From Spirometra erinaceieuropaei (lineage: Eukaryota; Platyhelminthes; Cestoda; Diphyllobothriidea; Diphyllobothriidae), in assembly GCA_902702965.1 (NCBI GenBank), contig CACRXP010001127.1, positions 87,277 through 151,276 of the forward strand: a DNA stretch of 64,000 bases. The letters are read 5' to 3'. The notes below the pieces were generated by a model, which was given only the letters and a program-made list of their open reading frames with translations, did not search any database and was not told the origin of the DNA. The position numbers and the translations under genes were made by a program. Shown here in pieces: positions 11,301 to 23,300 of the stretch (positions are counted from its first letter, which is position 1; each line of letters starts with the position of its first letter).

Positions 11301-14300
11301 GCTGAGGAGGTATTTGTTAAATTTTTGCGAAATTCTGTTTCCTCATCTTGCAGATACTGTTGTGTAAGGACAGTTAGGTGTTTGTAATCATAGCCCTTAT
11401 AGGTTGCGAAATGCAAGTTAAAATGATAACTTGGAACATGTTGTGATCAGTGAACATCGGAGTAACGAAATTGTAGTCAGTGAGTACTAGGACGAGGAAA
11501 TCAAGAACCAACGCCCAATCATATTTTTTGCAAATAGGAACTCCACTCGCGAGGACCCCAGCATAGTAACGTGGATGCAGTGACTTCGGGTGTTGTCAGT
11601 AGATATTGCAATGTTCGAATTTGGGGTAAATGCCACCCATAAATGCGCCGTGGTTTGTGCTAAATAAAGTTCCTTTCCCAGCTAGCAGTTACGGTTAGGT
11701 GCATTTACAAATGGCATGAATAGTTCTCGCAGACTGACTCAGCCAGCAGGTTAAAAATGAAGATCGAGCGAAGAAAAATGGTGCGTATTGTTACGTGCTG
11801 ATCGTTGAGCGGCCTTCTTTTCACCAATCCGCACACAACTTCGGAGGTTGATGCGTCCATTTTGGACTTCACAGTCTGCCACCTGTTGTGCCTTTGTGTG
11901 GAGTGGCCGGCTGGTGGTCTAAGAGTCAGGCTGCAATGGCTCCTTCTTAATGTGGTCTTTATGGCATCCCCACTTAGTGGGATCTGAGCCAGGCGTGATG
12001 GCACGCCTAGGTGCGGCTTCGGTCGTGCCAGCCACGCTTTGGTTGTTGTTTAAAATCCTGGTCAAATGTATGATGTGCACCAGGGGGTGTGAAGTGAAAC
12101 GCCAAGCTGCGACTTAACCGTGCCATACACCCTCGCCCTCACCCTCCTCCGGTCTTCTTGACTCTGTCTTGACACCAGATCCAGCAACGGAAGAAGAGAG
12201 ACAGTGCGGTGTATGCGGCGCAAGTCTACTATCACCCTAAACTGAATCACGCGCAAGTCACCGTGCCTGCTGCACCTGGTTGTGGAGCACACGGTGAAAT
12301 GAGGGTCGAACTGTCGCCCCTTTTAAAAGACGTACAAACCATACTTTAATCAAGATTTCTCTGTCTCCTGCTTCAGTAAAGCGCTTAGCAGAAATTTATT
12401 TTGAAGATTACAACCAACATCCCGGAGTTTGGCGCATAGGCTGCGTCATCCATTTAAATGTTGTTAAGTGCTTCTCATAAAACCCTTATAACTTCCCGAG
12501 ATTTGGTAGTTTTTAAAGTTAACGACAATTACGCTCGCCGGTGCAGATAAGCATTACAGTCATTTAAACTACTCATCAAAAAGCACAACAGAAAGACATT
12601 AATTCGTTAACCGTGATGTAACATGCGAGTCTTGTGTTAATCTCTTGATCCACTGGAGAAATTGTAGTTTCCCAACATTCTTATTGTACCGGTGTTTTTC
12701 CCCAAGGAGTTCCGTCTCCGTAATCAGGCTTGGGATAGGACATTCATCTACTTTTTCAAAAATTGCTTTAAAATCATGAATCTGCAGATTACGATTTAGC
12801 TGCGAATGTAGAACACCGCAGGTGGGTTGGAAAATCTGTCGCACAATGAGAGCGAACATGATAGCAGTTGAGTTTCTGACCTTTAAATATGTTCCCTCCT
12901 TTTTGGGACTTACAAGTTTCGAAGTTTAGACTTCAGAAAAACTGGAAACTCACATTCTGTTGCATCTGTGGGAAAAATCAATACTAAAAACGGTGGCATT
13001 TCGGGCTCGCAAGCCGCAACAGTGTAATCAACAATTTAAATATCGTATCGCCATTTGTTTCCATGGAAATGCTTCCCGTCGTGAACTTGAATGCTCCGCA
13101 ACTACTGTGACGATGATAGTTTTACAGGCAAATGTCTCATGACGACGTTCATCATTCAGCCAGAGACCTAGTTGTCTGGGCATAATGTACACGGTCGTAA
13201 TCATTGAAACAGCGGAGAAAACTCAAGGAAGAAACCAGCCTACAGGTGCGAACTTTTGAAAGCCAAGAAGACGTTGCACAGACTTGACTGGGCTCCTGTC
13301 TAGATGGCCAAAGAACGGCTCGACCGTCGATTTCGACCATTTCCACCGTGCGCTCCACAATAAGCTGCAGCAGGCACGGTGACTTGCGTGTGGTTCAGTT
13401 AAGGATGATAGTAGACTTGCTCAGCATCCAACGCACTCTTGTTAGTTACGTCTCTGGATCTGGTGTCAAGACAGAGTCAGAAAGACCGGAGGCGGGGGAG
13501 GGCGGTGGTGGATGGCACGGTCGAGCCCGCTGCTTGGCGCTTCACTCCACATTCCCTGGTCCACACAGCAAATGATTACGATTTTCACCACCACCACCAC
13601 CACCACCACCACCACCACCACCACCAACAACACCTCAACAGGAATCATATGTACGAGGATGACTGGGCAGCCATGCCCACCACCTGTATGCCCAGCGGGA
13701 GCGCAAGCGCATCTACCAGCAGGGAACTAGGCGTCAGCGAACTGCCAGTGCATACGAGTCTGCGGGGGCCACGGTTTGTTAACATTTGCCTAATACACGC
13801 TTTTAGACCGTTTTGCTAGACCACCAAACAATCAACAGCAAGATAATACGTCGAGTATTTTGGCGCAAAGATCCTCCAATAAGAAAAGAATGCATAACCT
13901 GTTGATATGCGGCTGTTGCACTTCAAATAGAGAGAGAGAGTGACTTTGAGTATCAGGGAAACGCATCAACGCAAATACGTTCATTGCGGGCCGAAACCCA
14001 AATGACGATTTTGGCAATTTGAGCAGTATTTCCTGTCACAGACACCGACGTCGGTCTTGCCAGCATGTGAGAATTTTACAGGATATAGCGCATTTCTGTC
14101 TTACTGCCCAGATCTGCTCGAAAAATTCGGCCTGAAAATTACAAACTAAATCCAACTAACACTGGGTTAGACCAGAGTTGTACGCCCCAAGGGCAGAAGT
14201 ACTGGACGCTTCAGCCACCTGGCCAGATTTGTTTACGGCAGCTACGCGTAGGAACTTTGCGTGGATCCGCCCCTGTTGGCCAAAAAAGTGCGCCTGCTTC

Positions 14301-17300
14301 GAAAAATCGCTTTTTTGCGCGTGCGCTGAGGAATACTTTGGTTAATACAATGACCTTGGCAAACTTTGCAAGACCTCAAACGGTCACCCACACATAAAAA
14401 GGTCGACCCTAGATGGACACAATGCCCCAACGGCCAATGCGATCACCGCATTTCAAGTACACGTAATCGAGTTTAAGGATCTAGCATGCGATTACTGCAA
14501 GTCGACTGAATAGTCGATCAAGGCTGACGAATTTTTGGTTTTGATACCACACTGATCAGACAGCGGTAAACAACCTGGGTACGAGGGAACTAACCGAAGC
14601 AAAAATCCGGTCGACTTATATCTCTGTTGTAACACCAACGTAAACCATAAAATTGCATAAGCTGCGTGTGAAACAATTTGTGACACTTCTTGTAAAACGT
14701 TAATCAAAATTTAAAAGTGAATTTTCATTTAAAAAAGGATTTACTTGGTAGGAGACATTATCCCAAAACGTTCAGTCGCGTCAGGGTGCCAGGTTTTAAA
14801 CGGACTTCACTATCGTAAGCATATTGAATAAACAATATGATTTTTAGCCTTTATTTTTATCTCCTTATAACGTCTGATACATTTCATTGAAAATGCGCTC
14901 GAATCAACCTCAAACCTATCGCCCAACGAAAGCGTCTTTCCGCTTTTAAATGGCGTTTATTTATGAACTTTTTAATTACTCTGGAATGTCTATTTGAACA
15001 CTATCATAATTATGTTTTAATTAATGTTGCCTATGACATATACAAGATATTCCACGTTTATCGTATGATTTTGTGAGCCTTAAATGACCTCTTCTCATAA
15101 GGTTAGGAAAATGCAATGCATATTGCATCACTGCGCAATATGCAATTCTGAAGCCTTAAACAAAAAATATTTGTAGGCGAACTTGAAACTTGTTTAGAAA
15201 CCATCATGTTTTTCAAACCTTAATTACACCTCCTTCACGAATGGAATTTAAAGACCCTATGTGCTGCCGAATGTATATAAGAAGGAATATTTTTATAGAA
15301 GTCTTCCACAGCATGCATTTTTATTTTTATGTTCTTTGAAAATCAATGTCAAACTATCATGTTGCAGTCGCAGTCAATTGATACCAAGTGNNNNNNNNNN
15401 NNNNNNNNNNNNNNNNNNNNNNNNNNNNNNNNNNNNNNNNNNNNNNNNNNNNNNNNNNNNNNNNNNNNNNNNNNNNNNNNNNNNNNNNNNNNNNNNNNNN
15501 NNTAGCTGACCGAGCCAACTAATCCATCTACGTCTGCTACACACAACATGGACCCAAATATCCTGAATGGTCCTTGCTAGGCCGATGGAAAATAAGGTTT
15601 GAGGGGCCGATATGCGAACGTTACTTGTGCGTATTCTAAAGTTTTGTCTGGCCAGTGATGTAATGCCTTTTTAGCTTATGCATATGGGGAAAATAAGGGC
15701 ATAAAAAGGGGGTTGATAGCACATACGGTAGATGTACTAAATCATGAAATATTAACTGAAATCCTGAAGTAAGTGTCCAACTCAAAATAGGATTGTTTAG
15801 GTCTCATGTTTAATCCAGTTACTTTAGGACGCCAGATTTTGAATGAACTTTCCGGCCGCCTGAAAGAGGCGTACTCTGTAAAAATGACTACCGATATTAA
15901 AAGAAGAGGAGGCGTTCACCGGGAGAGGTGTATTTGAGGTCTGACGTTTCGGGTAGTCGTTTCTTCTACCCATCTTCAGAGACTGAGCAGTCGTGCACAC
16001 AGCTATCCTTTTATGGCGCACTTTGTTCAAAGCCTGGCCCATCAATGCCGCCTGCGTGGCTGCATCCGACCCGCATGTCACCGTAACCTGAATTCCGCCC
16101 ATCTTCGTCGGCCGCGGTGATAATTGGCGGCCCGATTGTCCCGCGCCGTGACTGTCCCCCGTCAAGAATGTCCGTAAAACCAGATAAGGGGGAGGTAAAT
16201 TGATGTGGCGGTTGACAGAGCAGTCGGTAGACATCCAGGCTTCTGACACCTGCCTTGTCGTATGATCAACTCCTCGGCCCACAATTTCAACGGCGTCAAA
16301 GTTGAAGACGTGTCCCATTTGGGCGGCATGGGTTGCTACCTCCGACTTTGGGTCCAACCTTCGCACGGCCAACTTATGCTCGTGCATGCGTGTTTGCAGC
16401 CCTCGGCCGGTTTCCCAACGTAGTTACACATTCCGCAGCTGCACTGAAGTCGGTAGACAACATCCGACATCTCCTGTTTAGGGATCGGGTCTTTTGGCCG
16501 CATCACTTGCCGGCGGATTGTTGAGTCGGGCCTGTGGGCAACGCCTATTCCGAGCGGCGCGAGGGATCTGGCTACGGCTTCGGAGACCCCTTTCATGTAT
16601 GGACTACCGATATAGTATGGATTTTTTCTTTGATTTTTGACGCTCTTATACACTCAAGTATATTTTCTAGAAAACATGCACAAATACATTCATTTTGCGG
16701 CTGATGTGGCAAAAAATAACGTCTGTAATTCTTGCACTTGAAGGAGAAGTTGTAACAAGTTTCCAATCATGATATTGTTTAAGATTGCGCGATGCCCGTC
16801 CATAAAACATGTTGCTAGTTAAGTTTACAACATGGTTCAAATCCACTGCAAAATTTTATGAAACGCATGCGATCTCCTTCCAGTGGCTTGTAGGAGCCTA
16901 TGATTTTCTGTACACGGAAAACATGCAGCTCGTAGTCTTAAAACCCTGAGGGCAAAGGTAACGGCAGGTGGAGTTCAAAACTAATCGGGATTTAGGAAAG
17001 TTTTTTTTTAACCGAAGTACCACCTTGCTTTAAGCACAAGATTAAAAGAAGACGTACTTTTCGAACAGAAAATATTTTTATACATGTTTTCTATTGAAAT
17101 ATATTTGGATTTAGAAGGGCAGCGAAAGTCAAGAGAAAATGCATACCAAATAATTTGTGATTTTTTACCGAGCGTCTTTTTGCCGACGGTCAAAAAAGGT
17201 TTTTCAGAAGCCGACATCTTAATTAACTGAATTATTAGGAAATCATGCTACCGACTGATTGATAGTACAACTTAAATAATCTTATCAAGTCAAGAACGGG

Positions 17301-20300
17301 CTTTATGTGTTAACACATTTAATGTAGTCTAAAGCCCGCGTCGGAGGACGGTTAATGTTCTATGCTGGAGATATATCTCAAACTTAGACCTATTCGGTAC
17401 AAATCAGACAACGCCATTTATTTCCAGACTGACATTAGTGAGTAGAAACCTAGATACCTGCAGGTTTATCGGTGCCAAATTGAGCTACGGGATGAGGAGT
17501 GTGATTTAAAGTGGTAGGTAATAGACGCAGTATGCAGACATTGAAATTAGACGAGGTGATGTAATACTTGTTTTCGCTTAGTAACAATAAATGAAGTCTG
17601 CATTCTCGAGAAAGTTGAATTAGATGCTGTGGCCTGCTTAGAATCCCATCATATATTTCTGTTGAGGGGTTAGCTTCAGTCCCAGGACCCGCAGTTCGTA
17701 AAGCAACCTCTGACAGTTGCTCACACAGCTGTCAGTTCCGGGCAGCTCAGGCCGGTAAAGCAGTCAATGCCCGCCAGTTTTGGTTCCTTAAAGGAAAAAA
17801 ATTGTCCGACACTGTAATACCCTCTTTTAATGTGCGCATTAAGGCAGTAAATGAAACTTCAAGAAATCTCTTAACTGCATTTCCCACGGCAGCTCAGAGT
17901 CAATTGGAAATTCAAACCTTAACCAAATAAATGTCATCATGCCAGACTGCCAATGACAATTGTTCAAAAAAGAAGTATACGCGTGGCACCATTCACACTG
18001 ACACAATAAGTTTTGTTTTTGTCTTTTAAGGGTCTTTTTCGGATTGCGGGGAGCAAGAAGAAGGTTGATACGTTACAGGTAATGTACACATTTTTATTTT
18101 ACTAAAGCTATCCGTTGTTATTTTCAATTGATATTTTGTGAAATTACAGGCTGCTAACTAGGATCATATAGTATTGTAAGCGGATCTGCTGTAAACACAT
18201 GCCAACCGTTTTGTGCTCGGACCCCGTGACAGCTTAACTACCAATAGTATATAAACGCTATTTTCAACTATCCCCTAAAATCTTTCCCATGACGAATCCT
18301 TTGAAATTCGCGAACCAATCTTGTACATCTAATTTAATTAAGTTATCATCTGTGAAATGCCCTCAAAGCCTTTTTAATAACGTGTCTATTGTGTAATGCC
18401 AATCAGTTCTATTATTTTTCAGTGCATAGAAGCAACAGAACAGTACACTGACGTAACGTACAGTAGATGTGCTAACTCATGAAATGTCAACCAAAATTTC
18501 GAAATGCGTTCTTGTTTCAAAAGATAAATTAAGTAGTGTTGTAAAACTAAGCAGGATGCAGCATAAATCTATACTGATCCAGTTAGCTCTTCGTGTCCGC
18601 TTTCGAAAGAACTTATTTTCGGCTGGACGCAAGATCTATACTCTCCAAAAATGACTGCTTACTTAGTATGCAATTTTTTCATTGATTTTCTATGGTCTTG
18701 AAAATTCAATTTTATTTCATAGAAAACATGCATAAAGATATTAATTCTTTTACTCATTCGGCAGAAAATCACTTCTTCTTCCAATTTCATACTCAAAAGA
18801 AAAGTATAATACGGATTTCAAAAAGTTTCTAACTGTGAGATTTTTTAATACAGTTAAATGGCCGTTCATAAAACGCCATGTATCTGCATTTACGAATGTG
18901 GCTTGAAAGTTAACAATATTGCTCAAATCCGCTGCTTAATTTTATGAACCTTATATAGTCTCCTCTTAACACCGTAGAGAAATGCATGGTTTTCCGTACA
19001 CGGAGAATATACAGCTTGTAGTTTTGAAACCCTGAATGCAAGTGTAACAGCAGGTTGGGTTCAAAATTATTCGGGAATTAGAAAAGTTTTTTAAAACCGA
19101 ATTATACTTTTCTTTTGAGTATGTGATTGGAAGAAGACGTGATTTTCTACCGAAGAAGCAAAAGAATGAATATTTTTATGAATGTTTTCCATGAAAAATA
19201 ATTGAATTTTCAAGGGCATAGAAAATCAATGAGAAAATTGCATGCTATAAGTAGTCATTTTTTGTAGAGTAAAGACCTTGCATGCAGCCGAAAGTAAGTA
19301 AGTAAGAAAGAGCCGACAGCCGGAGATAATTGGATCATTATAGATTTATGCTGCATCATGATTAGTTTTACAACACTACTTAATTTATCTTTTCGAAACG
19401 AGAACACATTTCGAAATTTTGGTGTAAATTTCATCAGTTAGAGCATCTACTGTACTTTCAGCTTTAAAAATGTTTCTCTTGCCTATCATACTTATTTTAA
19501 GAAGTCCCCTTTGGCGTTTTTCGGGGCGTCATCAACATTGAAAATCTAAGCCAGTTGAATTATGTATAACGAAAACCTTTCAATCGAATTAAAGGAACGA
19601 GGACGTACCTAGGGCCTGTATGTTACTTATCAACAAAAGTGGAACACACTTAAATATTTATCCGGCTGTTTTGTGTATCCTTCGCAGCTTCTCGCCCAAC
19701 TTCATCTTCAGGAACTATCCCAAGAGTTTATTCCTTGAGGATTTATAATACCTACTTCCTATTTGGAGCGACCCACGCGAGGCCAGGGTGAATCAAACAG
19801 ATGGTGTGACTTCCGTCTGCTGTTGGGATATGGATTAGGATGGTAGGGGACGCTCACCGATCGTTATTACGGAACTCACTCGTTCCGTTGTGCCTTAGGG
19901 GCTCTCTCTCGAACCCAACCAGCAGCCGCACAGCGGCGCATGATATATAGGCAGAATGATATTACCGACAAAGACAAGGGAGACTGGAATGGCCATTTCT
20001 GGCTTATTAGCCGTCGTCAGCCAGCCATACCCAAGCCCGAAGTGTGGAACACCCGAGCCTCGAACTCGCGACCTGTTGGTTTAGAAGTCAACGCCTCTAC
20101 TCACCGGGCCACGAGCCCGTTGCCTTGTCGGTTTTCGATCGGGAATATACAATGTTAGGGGGCGTTCACCGATCCTTCATACGGAACTCACTCGTTCCGT
20201 TGTGGCAGAATGGTGTCCGACCGGTGAGCGCACCCTACCATTACAAAGACAAGGGAGACTGAGATGACCATTTCTGGCTTATTAGCCGTCGTCAGCCATA

Positions 20301-23300
20301 GTAGAGATCGACTCGCACGGTACGAATCATTATATTCAGCCCACATATCGCATTAATACATTTACGTTTACATATTGATTGCATCTCCCACGACCTACGA
20401 GATGCACTGAAAGAAATTCTGCCAAAAACTCGGATTTATGGACTTTTAATTAACTAGTTTGTATGATATGGAAGAAGAGTTTGTCCCTACAAAAAAGCGT
20501 GACTCAGACATTATGTGTGTTCTCGAAAATGCGTCACTGCAATGAAACGGGTGCCCTCCAATTGTATCTGATTATTTGATTTTATTTGCATTTATGGAGC
20601 TTAAACTAACACCATTCTACCCTCCGTCTTCAACTGATGGCATAAGTGTCGAATTTGAATTAAAGAGAAAACTCGTAACTGCCTTAGGGAACAAAAGTAA
20701 TTTCATGTCGCCCCAGGCGGCATCTGAACAGCGGACGTGCTATAATCACTATATATTCCAAGAAAGGGTGGCTTTGAAGCACGTTTTTTAAAATGCTAGC
20801 AAATAACAGAAACATCATATGAGATAAAGTCACAAAAGTCACCAGCAGCCCAAAGAACGCTCTATCTCACATCACTCATGCAAGGGTCTGTCGTTCTTCA
20901 GGCGTGACGCCGTTTTTGAAAAAAGATTGTTCAGTAACATTTACTTGTCTCCATTCTATGCTAAGAGTTGAACTCTCAACGAGGTAGGATGTAGGTTAAA
21001 CTTAAAAAAGACCGTAAGGAAGCCTCGCCCAAGACCAAAGTTAACGAAAAAGAAAGAGGATTTTAAAAAGGAGATTCTTTGGTGGCATTTTTTTGTATGA
21101 TCACAGCAATAGATTTAAAATGACGTTAGTTTCAATAATTAGTTAAAAAAAGCTCATTTAATTTTTTGTTTGAAGCTTTTAGTGCACTCATGATTGTCTT
21201 ATGATAACATAGTAAAAAAGGCGATTTTTGGCTCGTTTCTCAATTTTTTTCGAATTAAATGAGATTATTATTCGTTTTGGTGGGTAGTACGGGGCATCTC
21301 AAAATGAAGATTAATAAGATTCTTTACTGACCCCATACATATTCAAAGATATTAAGTCCTCAGAACAGTTTAATTAGATGAATGTAGATCGTACGTTGCT
21401 TATCATAAAGAGTAAATACAGTTCATTTAGCATTTTCCGTGTAGGAAATCCACATGCGTTTTAGTCAACCACATCACGTCCTTCGTCCTATCTCTCACAT
21501 TCTTGGCCATGTTTCCGGGCGTTTTTGCGTTGAGCATTTGCAATTGAAAACCACAGGGCATATTTTATAGACTTAGGTCGTCATGAGATCGTATATTTCG
21601 GCCAGGTATACTAACTGCATTAACTGAAACAGGTTATAAGGTAAATACTTACTTATTCAGTAAATAGACTTCTTCCGCCACTTGGGACCTGCAGTTGGGC
21701 AGCCAAAGGACGGATGTTGAGGATGGCAAAGTTCACTAGGGATATCACGACCAGATGCCGCATGTTTAAAGAACCTTTCGAATTCACTCTATCCATAATT
21801 TTGTCTATGAGACATTCCAGGCGCACCTGCCAACGTCGTGCTAATTGAAGCTAGTTATTTCCTCAAGATTTGCAAGCCAAGCCTGAAGGAGTCCTATGCC
21901 ATGTATAGTCTGCTTTAGGCAATTTTAAAAATGCTTTATTGCCAACTCGGAGCCATTGTAAATCCAACCGAAATTATATCACAAGGTATTCTACACTGAC
22001 TGCCGTCGTGCCAGTCTGAGCTTTTCAGTCATCTGAAAAACATACAGTATCATCAGTAGCCGTTGTCAGTAGACGACACGCTATGCAACCATTTATCCCT
22101 TGTATTAAATCTGTTCACCTGTCATTGCCCTCTCTCTATCTGACCACGCAGAGCGCCCTGAACACACTGCGTGCTGAGAGCATTATTGACCAGTACGACT
22201 CTTTTGTCATTGCCGATGCACTCAAACAGTACCTACGTCGACTACCTGAACCGCTTTTGACAAGGAAACTCTTTGCCGAATGGACGGCTATCCAGCATAT
22301 GTGAGTTCTGTGATTATGTTTCCCTCCTCTTTAATTCGGCATCACCATGGTGGTCCTAAGACCTATTCAGAATCCTCCCTTTAGCCAGCATCCATCGGCT
22401 TCGACCCCACTGACAACCACGTCGTCTTCGCAGTCGTCCCCATCACTTCTCTCTGCCTAAATCACGTCCATCCTCCATCACCATCAATGTAGCAACCTCC
22501 AAATCTCATCTCACCTCATATTTATCAGGTTCTTCCATTTGAACCTGAGAGGTTTTCCTTTACTATGCTGCATAATCATACGAACAGATGATGATCTAAC
22601 AGATAAAAAGTGTCATAATTTGCAAATAATTACTTACTACTCACAAACCGCCACCAATCCAAAGACCCAACATCAATACTAGTAAATGACAACTTTAAGG
22701 GAATTGAAAACACAAAAACATTATTACAAGCGATCACCCACACCTACGAAATGGGTCATAAGTTTAACTTGGCAGCCACCAAAATATCTGCCTATGCCAG
22801 AAACGAAACAGGCCGAGAATTGATTTAATGCTGGGCCAACGTCTCGAGCTATGTGCGCGGTGGGTTAACGATTGGGTAGCACCCCCTATAACTGTCCCTT
22901 ACTCTGTTGCTGCTTACATGACTGAGGATGAATTATTGCCCGAGTTTGAAAGCTCAGAACAAAAGACAGATTGTTCCGGTGCTCGACTACCCTTATGAAA
23001 GGTGATGATGTTTAGAAATACGGAAATCTCTGAAAGCGCCAGAAATGGTTGTCATAATGTACACTTCAGTTTAAAATTCCCGGAAAGCCTACCCATGCAA
23101 GACAGAAAAATAAAATGACGTTTAAAAAATTCATAATGTGGTATACATCTAAATATCCTTTAAAAATTGATGTAGTCAGGTATAGCGGTTTGCCAGCAGC
23201 CTACATTCCGAGCTTAGATTTCAAAACGTCTTCCCGATAATTCGTTGTATTTTTTTAAGATTTGCATTGAATAAAGTGGGATTTAATCGGACAGACAGGG

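Larger units (their letters stand above)
15898..16601 (-). mobile_element. Penelope-like element PLE-1, 5'-truncated, with 12-bp target duplication
   Basis: Flanked by GACTACCGATAT at 15886-15897 and 16602-16613. On the reverse strand it encodes the end of a Penelope-like polyprotein: KGVSEAVARSLAPLGIGVAH, RPDSTIRRQVMRPKDPI, VVYRLQCSCGMCNYVGKPAE (GIY-YIG start), then after a frame change EHKLAVRRLDPKSEVATHAA and GHVFNFDAVEIVGRG. The reverse transcriptase is absent. A hammerhead ribozyme motif and about 40 further bases end the element on the 15898 side. Frames shift near 16380, so it is a dead copy. Confidence 0.88.
15726..17230. mobile_element. Foldback MITE-8, split by a Penelope-like element and 3' truncated
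   Basis: Starts CGGTAGATGTACTAAATCAT after TA, close to MITE-2's left end. Family sequence continues to GTACTCTGTAAAAATGACT before 15898 and resumes after 16613 with a TTTTTTCTTTGATTTTTGAC stretch and the internal arms to about 17230 (GCCGACATCTT). The 704 bp between is the Penelope-like insertion. The right terminal repeat is missing or too decayed to see. Confidence 0.65.
11310..18030 (+). other. Intron 4 (6,721 bp)
   Basis: Donor GTATTT, acceptor TGTCTTTTAAG. Contents: two dispersed family-C repeats (11870-12335 forward, 13340-13580 reverse), a CAC microsatellite (13586-13626), a 112-base gap (15391-15502), and a foldback MITE (15726 to about 17230) interrupted by a Penelope-like element (15898-16601). 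I see nothing recognisable in 12336-13339, 13640-15390 and 17240-18030, apart from several AT-rich stretches. Confidence 0.85.
18079..22151 (+). other. Intron 5 (4,073 bp)
   Basis: Donor GTAATG, acceptor ACCACGCAG. It holds foldback MITE-2 (18461-19452) and two SINE-B copies (19840-20300). The rest (20300-22150) is AT-rich; I see no gene or recognisable element there. Confidence 0.85.

Noticed and set aside
13439..13819. 126-codon open frame with a polyhistidine run
   Set aside because: The histidines come from a CAC microsatellite attached to a family-C repeat within intron 4.
15261..15549. Open frames on both strands across the N run
   Set aside because: They exist only because N codons are not stops.
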